NCBI RefSeq assembly: GCF_004535825.1
Contig: NZ_SGVY01000024.1
Span: 1 to 54,375 of the forward strand
Length of the DNA stretch: 54,375 nt
Source: Segatella hominis
GTDB taxonomy: Bacteria; Bacteroidota; Bacteroidia; Bacteroidales; Bacteroidaceae
Direction: 5' to 3'
Shown: piece after piece, positions 35,728-44,529 of the stretch
How positions within the stretch are numbered: position 1 is the first letter of the stretch
How the letters are laid out: every line of letters begins with the position of its first letter
Notes under the pieces: generated by a model
Told to the model about the DNA's origin: nothing
Databases searched by the model: none
The model's input: only the letters and a program-made list of their open reading frames with translations
Made by a program: the position numbers and the translations under genes

Positions 35728-36690
35728 ATGAAGACATTCTTTAATGTTGAAGACCTTGGCGACCTGAAAGCAGCGCTCGCCGAGGCTCAGGAAGTGAAAG
35801 CAAACCGTTTCGGTTATCAAGAGTTGGGCAAGAACAAGACCTTGCTGATGATATTTTTCAACAACAGTCTCCGTACCCGTTTAAGTACACAAAAGGCAGC
35901 AATGAACCTGGGCATGAATGTAATCGTGCTCGACGTAAATGCTGGTGCATGGAAGTTGGAGACAGAACGTGGCGTTATCATGGATGGCGACAAGAGTGAA
36001 CACCTGCTTGAGGCCATACCTGTGATGGGAAGTTTCTGCGACCTCATCGGTGTACGCAGCTTTGCCGGTTTGAAAGACCGTGACTACGATTATGCCGAGA
36101 CCATCGTCAACCAGTTCGTGAAGTACAGCGGCCGCCCTGTTTTTGCCATGGAGACTGCTACCGTTCACCCACTCCAGGCATTCGCCGACCTCATCACCAT
36201 CGAGGAGCACAAGAAGGTGGCTCGTCCTAAGGTGGTTCTGACCTGGGCTCCTCATTGCCGTGCCTTGCCTCAAGCCGTACCAAACTCATTCGCCCAGTGG
36301 ATGAATGCAGCCGATGTAGATTTCGTAGTAACCCATCCTGAAGGTTATGAACTCGACCCTAAGTTCGTAGGCAATGCCAAGGTGGAGTACGACCAGAAGA
36401 AAGCATTGGAAGGCGCAGACTTCGTTTATGCTAAGAACTGGAGCTGTCCAGGCGTAAAAGACCCAGCACAGTATGGTGAGATTCTGAGCAAGGACATGAG
36501 CTGGACCATCGACGAGGAGCACATGAGCTGGACCAATGACGGTTGCTTCATGCATTGCTTGCCAGTTCGCCGTGGTTTGATTGTTACAGATGATGTCATC
36601 GAAAGCCAGAACAGTCTGGTCATTCCAGAGGCAGCCAACCGTGAGATTTCAGCCGAGGTTGTCATCAAGCGTATGCTTGAGTCACTCTAA
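35728..36690 (+). CDS. argF': N-acyl (probably N-succinyl) ornithine carbamoyltransferase
   Basis: Makes N-acyl-citrulline from N-acyl-ornithine and carbamoyl phosphate. It has 320 residues from the ATG at 35728 (an upstream in-frame start at 35695 overlaps proA). The carbamoyl-phosphate loop is SLRTR (47-51), followed by HPLQ and HCLPVRR. It closely resembles the Bacteroides fragilis succinylornithine enzyme in sequence style (LNLGMNVIVLD-like core, VIMDGDK). Position 90, the reported specificity switch (Pro for succinyl, Glu for acetyl), is Ser here (codon 35995-35997). Substrate choice is therefore likely succinyl but not certain. Confidence 0.93.
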   Translation: MKTFFNVEDLGDLKAALAEAQEVKANRFGYQELGKNKTLLMIFFNNSLRTRLSTQKAAMNLGMNVIVLDVNAGAWKLETERGVIMDGDKSEHLLEAIPVMGSFCDLIGVRSFAGLKDRDYDYAETIVNQFVKYSGRPVFAMETATVHPLQAFADLITIEEHKKVARPKVVLTWAPHCRALPQAVPNSFAQWMNAADVDFVVTHPEGYELDPKFVGNAKVEYDQKKALEGADFVYAKNWSCPGVKDPAQYGEILSKDMSWTIDEEHMSWTNDGCFMHCLPVRRGLIVTDDVIESQNSLVIPEAANREISAEVVIKRMLESL

Positions 36691-36713
36691 AGCAGGAAAT
36701 AAGAAAGAGATTG

Positions 36714-36750
36714 GGGAAGTAAAGGAAAACAAGCCTTTACTTCCCTTTTT
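36714..36750 (+). terminator. Terminator of proA-argF'
   Basis: gggaagtaaagg (36714-36725) pairs perfectly with cctttacttccc (36734-36745), followed by TTTTT. Confidence 0.9.
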
Positions 36751-36838
36751 CGTTCTTCCCCCTCATGATTCCATCCCCATTTCTCGGTATTTTTATCTTT
36801 TCATTCTGTCCAAATTCACATATTTCAAATATTATCTG

Positions 36839-36847
36839 TACCTTTGC
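36839..36847 (+). promoter_or_regulatory. -7 promoter box of the RidA-fold gene
   Basis: TACCTTTGC, 20 bp upstream of the ATG at 36868. Confidence 0.55.
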
Positions 36848-36867
36848 CGCCGAAAAAAAAGAAGAAG

Positions 36868-37935
36868 ATGGACAAATACATTACATTATCACCAGAAGCT
36901 AAGGGCACTTTCAACGACCGCCTCAACTTTCTGTATCTAAAAATAGGTAATTATCTCGACACAGAGAATCTGCAGAATAGAACCTTGCAGTATTGCAAGG
37001 TTTTCCTCAGCGACTCCAAAAACCAGATAAAAGAGCTACAGGAATCGCTCCTTTATCAGGAATTTCTCAAAGATACCAATCTTACGATTGTAGAGCAACC
37101 TCCGCTTGATGGAAGCAAGATTTCTCTCCTAATCAAGACAACAGATGATAAGACCCCTATCCTATTCCATAGTCTCCGACTGACAGAAGAGGAAGCTAAA
37201 GGAAAAGATTCATACGAGCAAACCCGTATGCTGTTTGAAAGATATCTAAGCCTCATCGCTGATACAGATATGACCATGGAACGGAATCTGGTAAGAACAT
37301 GGATTTACGTAACCGATATTGATGTAAACTATCAAGGCGTGGTAGAAGCCCGAAACGACGTATTCAGCCAACAAGGTCTTACTGCAGATACTCACTATAT
37401 CGCCAGTACAGGCATAGGAGGAAGCACTTCTGTTCTGAATGCATCCGTGGCCATCGACTTCCTGACCATTCCTGATATCAATGAGGAAAACAAGAAGTAT
37501 CTTCAGGCACTCGAACATCTGAATCCTACTCATGAATATGGAGTTGCCTTCGAAAGAGGAACCCGAGTTACAATACCAGTTCATTCTGTAAATTCTGATG
37601 GAAACCAACAGTTCAAACAGCAATACTTTATTTCCGGCACAGCAAGCATCGACAAACAAGGTGATGTAGTTTATGAAGGAGACATTGTAAGACAGACAGG
37701 CAGACTTCTGGAAAACATCGGAGCTCTGCTAAAAGACGGTGATGCCACCATGAATGACATCCAATACTTCATCATCTACTTGCGCGATATTTCCGATTAT
37801 CATACGGTAGATAGACTGATGCAACAGTTTTATCCACAGATACCACGCATCATCGTGGACGCAAAAGTATGCCGCCCTGGCTGGCTGATAGAGATGGAGT
37901 GCATTGCAGAGAAAGAAACATGTTCTACAAAATAA
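36868..37935 (+). CDS. RidA-fold protein resembling FkbO/Hyg5 chorismatases
   Basis: A 355-residue protein whose C-terminal half has the RidA/YjgF fold pattern (EYGVAFERGTRV, QYFISGTASID, YLRDISDYHTVDRLM). The middle segment (RTWIYVTDIDVNYQGVVEARNDVF, STGIGGST; each part under the fold's usual spacing) resembles the chorismatase branch, which cleaves chorismate. The catalytic residues of that branch cannot be confirmed by eye. The enzyme activity is therefore a guess; the fold assignment is firmer. ATG at 36868 is chosen over an in-frame TTG at 36844 inside the promoter box. Confidence 0.75.
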   Translation: MDKYITLSPEAKGTFNDRLNFLYLKIGNYLDTENLQNRTLQYCKVFLSDSKNQIKELQESLLYQEFLKDTNLTIVEQPPLDGSKISLLIKTTDDKTPILFHSLRLTEEEAKGKDSYEQTRMLFERYLSLIADTDMTMERNLVRTWIYVTDIDVNYQGVVEARNDVFSQQGLTADTHYIASTGIGGSTSVLNASVAIDFLTIPDINEENKKYLQALEHLNPTHEYGVAFERGTRVTIPVHSVNSDGNQQFKQQYFISGTASIDKQGDVVYEGDIVRQTGRLLENIGALLKDGDATMNDIQYFIIYLRDISDYHTVDRLMQQFYPQIPRIIVDAKVCRPGWLIEMECIAEKETCSTK

Positions 37936-38059
37936 GGAATTATAAAGATTCTGTCATCTAACCTTCGTCGGAATTCTCTCATCACTTATGATTTCATTTC
38001 CTGCCGCACAGGCATCAAGCTCTACTGGCTTCGAAGTGAAACCAGAGGTATTCTAAAAA

Positions 38060-38094
38060 AATAACCTTGCTGCTTATTGAGCAGCAAGGTTATT
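38060..38094. terminator. Terminator overlapping the end of the acyltransferase gene
   Basis: aataaccttgctgc (38060-38073) pairs perfectly with gcagcaaggttatt (38081-38094). The 7-nt loop (38074-38080) contains the stop codon of the minus-strand gene, and a T-run follows on the minus strand. It also serves the convergent RidA-fold gene. Confidence 0.88.
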
Positions 38095-39222
38095 ACGTAC
38101 AGGATTAGCATACATCGTCAACAGACGCTCTTTCAAGTAGGCCTCATCCTTATTAGGAAGGTCAATTTTTGCAAGTTGACCCTGGATATACTTTTCAAAT
38201 TTTGCTTTGTCTTCAGCTGTATATTGATCGGTATAAGCCTCCGTTTCCTCCAGCATATCGAGAGCCACATAATTTCCAGGATACAAACGGTAATTACGAT
38301 GTATCTGCTGGTCAATATAAGCAGCTACCTTATTATATATATCCTGCTTTGGCATATCCGGATCCAGAGAATCAAGATACTCATCAAGACATGGGGCAGC
38401 ATGATAATGTACGTGTCCCTTATAACCGAAGATACCAGTCTGCATACTTACCAGATCATCAGTAGGTCCCTTTTTCCACTCCGCATGATCACGCTTCTGC
38501 TGGAATTCCTTTGCCTTCAGAAAATCGCATGGGTCATACTCATAACTGATAGACAGAGGAACCAGATGCAACTGCTTCAATCGTTCTATAATACTTCCCT
38601 CACCACCCATAGACATCATCTGGAGAATTGATTTCTGGGTACGGTCATTGCTATCCTTGGCACGACCTTCACGCTGGGCAATCCAGATATTCTCATTTTT
38701 CTCCTTGATAGCAAAGTGCATATAGTCGGAAAGACGCTTACTGGACATCAACATCTGACGCATACTCAAGGCACGCTCTACGATGAATGCCTTGTTGACA
38801 CGTACCAGATCCTTGACCCATGGAAGAGACAGGAGATTATCGCCGATGGCTATCTCGCAAGTCGTTTTGAACTTGTTTTCTATCAGCATGACATCGAGGA
38901 TAGCAGAATCGAGCACGATATCACGATGATTACTGATGAAGGTATAGTTGCGGGTATTGTCGAGTGACGAACAGTCCATCTCGCAGCCCGTAGTCGCCTT
39001 CTTCAATATGCCAAGAACGAAGTCATAAGCGAAAGCCAGCTGGAAATCAAGATTTGTCTTACAAGCCTTCAACTTTTGGGCAATCATTTCCAATGGTACC
39101 TGTGGATACAGGTATGCCAACACTTGCTTGAACTGGTCGTTTGCCAGCAAACGATCAAATACCTCCGGGAGGTCTTCCGGCTCCCAAGGTCTAATGGTAT
39201 CAAATTCTTGAGGGATTTTCAT
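38074..39222 (-). CDS. Glycerol-phosphate/1-acyl-glycerol-phosphate acyltransferase-like protein
   Basis: A 382-residue PlsC/PlsB-superfamily acyltransferase, probably in phospholipid or envelope lipid synthesis. The catalytic block is FISNHRDIVLDSAIL; the spacing is H-x5-D instead of the usual H-x4-D. A second block, IWIAQREGRAKDSND, corresponds to the glycerol-phosphate binding EG-R motif. Last gene of the PASTA-RluD-Ddl operon, starting 12 nt after ddl. Confidence 0.82.
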   Translation of the reverse strand: MKIPQEFDTIRPWEPEDLPEVFDRLLANDQFKQVLAYLYPQVPLEMIAQKLKACKTNLDFQLAFAYDFVLGILKKATTGCEMDCSSLDNTRNYTFISNHRDIVLDSAILDVMLIENKFKTTCEIAIGDNLLSLPWVKDLVRVNKAFIVERALSMRQMLMSSKRLSDYMHFAIKEKNENIWIAQREGRAKDSNDRTQKSILQMMSMGGEGSIIERLKQLHLVPLSISYEYDPCDFLKAKEFQQKRDHAEWKKGPTDDLVSMQTGIFGYKGHVHYHAAPCLDEYLDSLDPDMPKQDIYNKVAAYIDQQIHRNYRLYPGNYVALDMLEETEAYTDQYTAEDKAKFEKYIQGQLAKIDLPNKDEAYLKERLLTMYANPVRNNLAAQ

Positions 39223-39234
39223 GATGTAAAGCTT

Positions 39235-40230
39235 TTAAAATTGATTCTCTACAATGTCACTGAGCACATCCTTGATATCAAGTCCTGCGGCACGAACCTG
39301 CTGCGGAATGAAACTTGTAACGGTCATACCCGGTGTCGTATTGATTTCCAGCATGTTCACCTTATCCTTACCGTTCTCATCCTTGGTGATGATATAATCA
39401 ATACGGATAATACCATTAGCATGAAGGATATCATAGATGCGGGAAGTAGTCTTAGCCACTTCTGCTGCAGTTTCAGGAGAAAGACGAGCAGGAGTAATTT
39501 CCTGTACCTGTCCATTGTACTTGGCATCATAATCGAAGAATTCATTGCTGGTCACCACCTCAGTAGCAGGCAAAACCACACACTTGTCGGCAGTCTTGTA
39601 TATACCCTGAGAAATTTCAACACCATCCATGAATCCCTCTATCATAGCTTCCTCTGCCTCCATGAAAGCCACACGGAGGGCTGGAGCCAGCTGGTCAGCA
39701 TTCTTCACCTTGCTCACACCAAAGCTACTGCCGTCAGCAGCAGGCTTTACAAAGCAAGGCATACCGATGCGCTTGGCTATAGCCTCATCATCATACTCCT
39801 CACCACGGCGGAGCAAGATGCTATCAGCTACATTGATACCAAATCCACGAAGATAATTGTTGAGTACATACTTATCAAAAGTCATAGCCTCTACAAGAAC
39901 ACCACTTGTAGAATAAGGCAAATGAATCAGGTCGAAATAGCCCTGCATTACACCATTCTCACCAGGCTGACCATGAATCGTAATATACGCATAATCAAAA
40001 TACTTGCGCTGTCCATCCTTGACAAAAGAGAAATCATTCTTGTCAATTTCGGCAGTATCACCATTATCAAAGGCTACATGCCAGTCGGTGCCCTTGACAT
40101 CGACTATATATATGTTATAGCGCTCTTTATCAAAGAAAGAGTACAAACCCTGACCTGAGCGCAATGATACGTCGTGCTCAGAAGAATCACCACCGCAGAC
40201 GATGGCTATCGTTCTTTTGTTATTTTCCAT
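39235..40230 (-). CDS. ddl: D-alanine-D-alanine ligase
   Basis: Makes the D-Ala-D-Ala dipeptide for peptidoglycan. It has 331 residues with an ATP-grasp fold: CGGDSSEHDVSLRSGQG (12-28), PCFVKPAADGSSFGVSKV (lysine and glycine-rich loop), RIDYIITKDENG and MLEINTTPGMT (metal-binding E/N). Overall family length. MurF, which uses the dipeptide, is encoded at 52521. Confidence 0.95.
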   Translation of the reverse strand: MENNKRTIAIVCGGDSSEHDVSLRSGQGLYSFFDKERYNIYIVDVKGTDWHVAFDNGDTAEIDKNDFSFVKDGQRKYFDYAYITIHGQPGENGVMQGYFDLIHLPYSTSGVLVEAMTFDKYVLNNYLRGFGINVADSILLRRGEEYDDEAIAKRIGMPCFVKPAADGSSFGVSKVKNADQLAPALRVAFMEAEEAMIEGFMDGVEISQGIYKTADKCVVLPATEVVTSNEFFDYDAKYNGQVQEITPARLSPETAAEVAKTTSRIYDILHANGIIRIDYIITKDENGKDKVNMLEINTTPGMTVTSFIPQQVRAAGLDIKDVLSDIVENQF

Positions 40231-40292
40231 CTCTTATTTATATTTAATGAATTAGAATCTTTTTTATCTGTCACTTTTGACCTATAGAATCA

Positions 40293-41459
40293 TCACTTAG
40301 TCTGGAACGTATCTTGTGTGGTTCCTGCGATGAATCCTCTCCACTTCTCTATGAGTTTGCGGAAGTCATCAGGCCACTCGCTATCGAAGTCCATCTGCTG
40401 TTGGGTAGTAGGATGCACAAAGCCAAGTGTCTTGGCATGGAGTGCCTGTCTTGGGCAGAGTTTGAAACAATTTTGTATAAAAGCCTTGTAACTGCTACTT
40501 CTCTGTCCTCTCAATATTTCTGCACCACCATACGTCTCGTCCATAAAGAGCGGATGACCGATATGCTTCATGTGAGCACGAATCTGATGGGTTCTACCTG
40601 TCTCCAGCACACACTCCACAAGCGTGGTATATCCAAAGCGCTCCAATACCCGATAATGCGTTACCGCACTTTTACCGATACCACTATCTGGGTCGAACAC
40701 CTTCATACGAAGACGATTCTTGGGATCTCTTCCGATGTTCCCCTCGATACGACCTTCGTCCTCAACGATATTTCCCCATACCAAAGCATTGTATCTGCGA
40801 TGGGTGGTCTTATTGAAAAACTGCTTTCCCAAAGAGGTCTTGGCACCAGGAGTCTTTGCCACAACAAGCAAACCAGACGTATCCTTATCAATACGATGCA
40901 CCAGTCCCACTTCCGGATCGTTGGCATCAAATTCCGGCATATCTCTCAGATGCCAGGCTACAGCCTGAATCAGCGTACCATGAAAATTACCAGCGCCAGG
41001 ATGCACTACCATACCAGCCTCTTTATTTACGACCATCAACTGGTCATCTTCATAAACCACATTGATGTCAATCTCCTCTGGTTTGATGCTGGTCTCATGT
41101 CTTGGACGGTCCATCATCAACGTGATCATATCATTCGGGCGAACCTTATAATTACTCTTTACAGGTTTCCCGTTGACATGGATAAAACCGGCATCAGCAG
41201 CCTGCTGAATACGATTACGGCTCTGGTATGCCATTTTATCAGCCAGGTATTTATCAATTCTCACCGGATCCTGATTAGCATCCACCTGCACCTTCCAGTG
41301 CTCATAGAGTTCACCATCCGACAAGGACGACTCGCCGATAGGCTGAAGCTCATCATCCAACTCTTCATCAAGCCCATCAACATCTCCAGCATCATCAAAA
41401 CCGAAATCATTCTCCACTGGAGCATATACCTTATTATATATATAATCTAAAAATCTCAT
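40293..41459 (-). CDS. rluD: RluD-family 23S rRNA pseudouridine synthase
   Basis: A 388-residue enzyme. After a 60-residue acidic N-terminal extension comes an S4 RNA-binding domain (about 66-125, RIDKYLADKMAYQSRNRIQQ) and the catalytic domain with the aspartate in HRIDKDTSGLLVVAK. The acidic extension is longer than in E. coli RluD. Start at 41459 (MRFLDYIY) preferred; 41471 adds four residues. Third in the envelope operon order PASTA, rluD, ddl. Confidence 0.9.
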   Translation of the reverse strand: MRFLDYIYNKVYAPVENDFGFDDAGDVDGLDEELDDELQPIGESSLSDGELYEHWKVQVDANQDPVRIDKYLADKMAYQSRNRIQQAADAGFIHVNGKPVKSNYKVRPNDMITLMMDRPRHETSIKPEEIDINVVYEDDQLMVVNKEAGMVVHPGAGNFHGTLIQAVAWHLRDMPEFDANDPEVGLVHRIDKDTSGLLVVAKTPGAKTSLGKQFFNKTTHRRYNALVWGNIVEDEGRIEGNIGRDPKNRLRMKVFDPDSGIGKSAVTHYRVLERFGYTTLVECVLETGRTHQIRAHMKHIGHPLFMDETYGGAEILRGQRSSSYKAFIQNCFKLCPRQALHAKTLGFVHPTTQQQMDFDSEWPDDFRKLIEKWRGFIAGTTQDTFQTK

Positions 41460-41509
41460 TCGTTCGTACAATTGAATTCTTCACATATCTTTCTTCATTC
41501 ATCACTTAC

Positions 41510-42229
41510 CTATTCTACCACTTCGTTATGTGAATGTGAAGGAGTCGAAGGATCAGTGGTTTCCGTGCCAGGAACGACCTCAAAATTGTCAGCATCTCCC
41601 GACTCAGGAACCTCCTCCTCAAACTCTTTCTGTTCATACTTAGGATCAACATAGTTGACGGAATCAGCAGCATCACGCTGACCATTTCCCACCTGTACCG
41701 TAAGAATCGCATCAATGGACACCTTATCACCAGCAACCACATGCTTTCCCTTGACCAGGATACCATAAACCCAGTCTTCCTCACCAGGTATATACTGAGG
41801 CGCGCCCAACTTGAAGCCCATGGCAGTCAACTTAGCCATAGCCTCTCGCAGAGAACTGTTGTCAATCACATCAGGGATGGTCAAGGTAGGTGTGTGATCA
41901 GAGTTGATCGTCACATAAATCACTCGTCCAGCCTTTACCCTTTCTCCAGAAACAGGAGATTGTTCCAAGATACAGTCAGGAGGAAGATTGCGCACATATC
42001 CCGTATCCGTCACTTCAATCTGAAGTCCGGCATCATCAAGGATACGCTCAGCGTCAGCGAAACTCTTATATCGAATATCCGGAATCAGAATAGCCTCACC
42101 ATGATGAGTATAGAGTTCAATACCGAACTTAACGCCCACACAAAGCAGTGCGACAACCACTCCCATAGCGAAGAGATTGCCCCAGAGATACTTGCTCTTA
42201 AACTTATTAAAAAATTCAGATGAAGTCAT
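41510..42229 (-). CDS. PASTA-domain membrane protein
   Basis: A 239-residue protein with one membrane segment (about 17-36, LFAMGVVVALLCVGVKF) and up to three PASTA repeats (about 45-190; for example AERILDDAGLQIEV, VSGERVKAGRVIYVTIN, AMAKLTAMGFKLG) facing the periplasm. The tail is acidic. PASTA domains bind peptidoglycan or muropeptides; there is no kinase domain, unlike PknB. It heads the operon with rluD, ddl and the acyltransferase. Confidence 0.9.
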   Translation of the reverse strand: MTSSEFFNKFKSKYLWGNLFAMGVVVALLCVGVKFGIELYTHHGEAILIPDIRYKSFADAERILDDAGLQIEVTDTGYVRNLPPDCILEQSPVSGERVKAGRVIYVTINSDHTPTLTIPDVIDNSSLREAMAKLTAMGFKLGAPQYIPGEEDWVYGILVKGKHVVAGDKVSIDAILTVQVGNGQRDAADSVNYVDPKYEQKEFEEEVPESGDADNFEVVPGTETTDPSTPSHSHNEVVE

Positions 42230-42247
42230 TCTATTTCATTTTTGTCT

Positions 42248-42256
42248 GCAAAGATA
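42248..42256 (-). promoter_or_regulatory. -7 promoter box of the PASTA-rluD-ddl operon
   Basis: The minus strand reads TATCTTTGC, 19 bp upstream of the start codon at 42229. Confidence 0.55.
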
Positions 42257-42380
42257 GTATAAATCGAAGACAATACAAAATAAAAAAATGATTTTTTCAA
42301 TTTATTGTTGAGAAGAAGGCTATAAATACAAAAGAGACCTAAAACAAAAAGAGGTAAAACACCTAAAGGTCTATAAACAC

Positions 42381-42413
42381 AAAAAGCAGCATAGGAGTTA
42401 TCCCTGCTGCTTT
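42381..42413 (-). terminator. Terminator of rpmH
   Basis: aaagcagca (42383-42391) pairs with tgctgcttt (42405-42413). On the minus strand the stem ends in a T-run. Confidence 0.75.
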
Positions 42414-42447
42414 CAATGTCATCGTTAATTCTGAAGCCCAACGAATA

Positions 42448-42603
42448 TTATTTTCCGTGGTGCTCGTCAGACACAGTTAACTTCTTACGGCCATGAGCAC
42501 GGCGAGAAGCCAATACACGACGACCATTCTTTGTTGCCATACGCTCACGGAAACCATGCTTGTTCACGCGACGACGATTGTGAGGCTGAAATGTTCTTTT
42601 CAT
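42448..42603 (-). CDS. rpmH: 50S ribosomal protein L34
   Basis: A 51-residue basic protein read from the minus strand: [20 protein letters not shown], then [20 protein letters not shown] and [12 protein letters not shown]. This is the full L34 signature. It is small enough to be missed by length-limited gene callers. Confidence 0.97.
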   Translation of the reverse strand: MKRTFQPHNRRRVNKHGFRERMATKNGRRVLASRRAHGRKKLTVSDEHHGK

Positions 42604-42665
42604 TTTTCTTTATTATTTTTTTAATTAATATTCCAAAAAAGAGGGCATAACACACCTTTCGGGCT

Positions 42666-42674
42666 GCAAAATTA
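42666..42674 (-). promoter_or_regulatory. -7 promoter box of rpmH
   Basis: The minus strand reads TAATTTTGC. The gap 42604-42818 also holds the divergent efp promoter. Confidence 0.5.
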
Positions 42675-42746
42675 CGCATTATTTCTGAAATAACCAAGAA
42701 AACTGCAAAAATTAGCTTAAATATTTATGTTTTTTTCGATAATTGC

Positions 42747-42778
42747 TTGGGTTTTTCGTGATTTTACCGTAACTTTGC
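42747..42778 (+). promoter_or_regulatory. Promoter of efp
   Basis: TTGG (42747-42750), 19-nt spacer, TAACTTTGC (42770-42778). Confidence 0.65.
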
Positions 42779-42818
42779 ACCGTTTTACAGAAATATAATA
42801 TAATTCAAGATAAACAAA

Positions 42819-43385
42819 ATGATTAATTCACAGGAAATTAAGATTGGTACTTGCATCCGCATGGATGGCAAAGTTTGGGTTTGTATTGACTTTCAGCACA
42901 GAAAGCCAGGTAAGGGTAATACTGTCATGAACACCAAGTTGAAGAACGTGGCTGACGGCCGTGTTTTGGAGCGTACTTTCCAGGTAGGTTTCAAGTTGGA
43001 GGATGTTCGCGTTGAGCGCCGCCCTTATCAGTATCTCTACGAGGATGCTACTGGTTGCATCTTTATGAATCAGGAGACTTTCGAGCAGGTGCCTATCGCT
43101 AAGGAGAACGTTACTGGTGGTCAGTACATGAAAGAAGGTGATGTTGTAGAGGTTGTAACTGATACAACTGATGGTACTATCCTCTTGGCAGAAATGCCTG
43201 TTAAGACTACTTTGAAGATTACTCACTCTGAGCCAGGTGTTAAGGGTAACACTGCTACCAACGCTACTAAGCCTGCTACTTTGGAGACTGGTGCTGAGGT
43301 TCGCGTTCCTTTGTTCGTAAACGAAGGTGAGACTATCCAGATCGATACTCGTGACGGTAGCTACCTCGGTCGTGTAAGCGAGTAA
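42819..43385 (+). CDS. efp: Translation elongation factor P
   Basis: Rescues ribosomes stalled at polyproline. It has 188 residues and the three OB-like domains of the family. The loop HRKPGKGN (28-34) carries the residue usually modified (K32). C-terminal signature VPLFVNEGETIQIDTRDGSYLGR. Strong codon bias, own promoter. Confidence 0.97.
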   Translation: MINSQEIKIGTCIRMDGKVWVCIDFQHRKPGKGNTVMNTKLKNVADGRVLERTFQVGFKLEDVRVERRPYQYLYEDATGCIFMNQETFEQVPIAKENVTGGQYMKEGDVVEVVTDTTDGTILLAEMPVKTTLKITHSEPGVKGNTATNATKPATLETGAEVRVPLFVNEGETIQIDTRDGSYLGRVSE

Positions 43386-43435
43386 TTCCTCGCCTGTTCC
43401 TATCAGAGTTCTAATCAACTAAACTTGAATCATAT

Positions 43436-44494
43436 ATGAAATATTCCATCATTGTCCCTGTATTCAATCGCCCTGATGAGGTGAGCGAACTACTTGAGAG
43501 TTTGACACACCAGACCGTCAAGGACTTCGAGGTCATCATCGTTGAAGACGGCTCTAAGATTCCTTGCAAGGAGGTTTGTGATGCGTACAAAGACAAGATG
43601 GATATTCAGTATTTCTTCAAGGAGAACTCTGGTCCAGGACAAAGTCGCAACTATGGTGCTGAGAGAGCATCAGGCGAGTATCTGTTGATACTTGACAGCG
43701 ACGTAGTCCTTCCTGAAAATTATCTCAAAGCTGTAAATGATGAATTGAGCCGTGAGCCTGCTGATGCATTCGGCGGTCCTGACAAGGCGCATTCATCATT
43801 TACAGATACCCAAAAGGCTATATCTTACTCCATGACATCTTTTTTCACCACCGGTGGTATCCGTGGCGGCAAAAAGAAGATGGATAAATTCTATCCCCGT
43901 TCATTCAATATGGGTATCCGCAAGGATGTTTATCTCAGATTGAATGGTTTTTCTGCCATGCGTTTCGGAGAGGATATAGATTTTTCTATCCGTATATTCA
44001 AAGCAGGTTGCCGTTGCCGCCTCTTCCCTGAAGCATGGGTATGGCACAAGCGTCGTACTGATTTCCGTAAATTCTGGCGTCAGGTCTATAATAGCGGTAT
44101 TGCCCGCATCAACCTCTACAAGAAATATCCAGAGAGCCTCAAGCTCGTGCATTTACTTCCAATGGTCTTTACCGTTGGTGTCATAGGCACGCTGTTACTC
44201 CTGTTCTTTGGTTTCTTACCATACCTGTTGGGCACAGAGCACATTTTCCCTGTACTTGGCAATGCCATGGCAGCATTGGGTTGCATCGGCTTATTCTTGA
44301 TACTACTCTATATCGTAGCGTTAGTTATCGATAGTACCAAACAGAATCAGAGTTTGAAGATTGGCATACTGAGTATCCGAGCTGCGTTTACCCAACTGAT
44401 GGGCTATGGTTGCGGATTCCTGTCTGCATGGTGGCAGAGATGCATCTTGGGCAAGAGCGAATTCAGCGCTTACAACAAGACCTTCTACAAATAA
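43436..44494 (+). CDS. Family 2 glycosyltransferase, membrane-anchored
   Basis: A 352-residue GT-A enzyme: YSIIVPVFNRPDEVSELLES (3-22), the metal-binding DSDVVLP, then EDIDFSIRIFKAG and a C-terminal Q/R-x-W motif (FRKFWRQVY). Two or three membrane helices at about 238-310 (TVGVIGTLLLLFFGFL, ALGCIGLFLILLYIVAL). It likely adds sugars to an envelope lipid or glycan; donor and acceptor are unknown. Starts 50 nt after efp. Confidence 0.88.
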   Translation: MKYSIIVPVFNRPDEVSELLESLTHQTVKDFEVIIVEDGSKIPCKEVCDAYKDKMDIQYFFKENSGPGQSRNYGAERASGEYLLILDSDVVLPENYLKAVNDELSREPADAFGGPDKAHSSFTDTQKAISYSMTSFFTTGGIRGGKKKMDKFYPRSFNMGIRKDVYLRLNGFSAMRFGEDIDFSIRIFKAGCRCRLFPEAWVWHKRRTDFRKFWRQVYNSGIARINLYKKYPESLKLVHLLPMVFTVGVIGTLLLLFFGFLPYLLGTEHIFPVLGNAMAALGCIGLFLILLYIVALVIDSTKQNQSLKIGILSIRAAFTQLMGYGCGFLSAWWQRCILGKSEFSAYNKTFYK

Positions 44495-44529
44495 AGAATT
44501 CCTGCGAAAACTTTTCAAAATCAACAAAT

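Noticed and set aside
39076-40158. 360-codon open frame opposite the acyltransferase and ddl
   Set aside because: It spans two strongly supported minus-strand genes, has no family features and an unusual composition rich in His, Ile and Leu.
40314-41450. 378-codon open frame opposite rluD
   Set aside because: Antisense to a gene with clear S4 and catalytic motifs; no supporting features.
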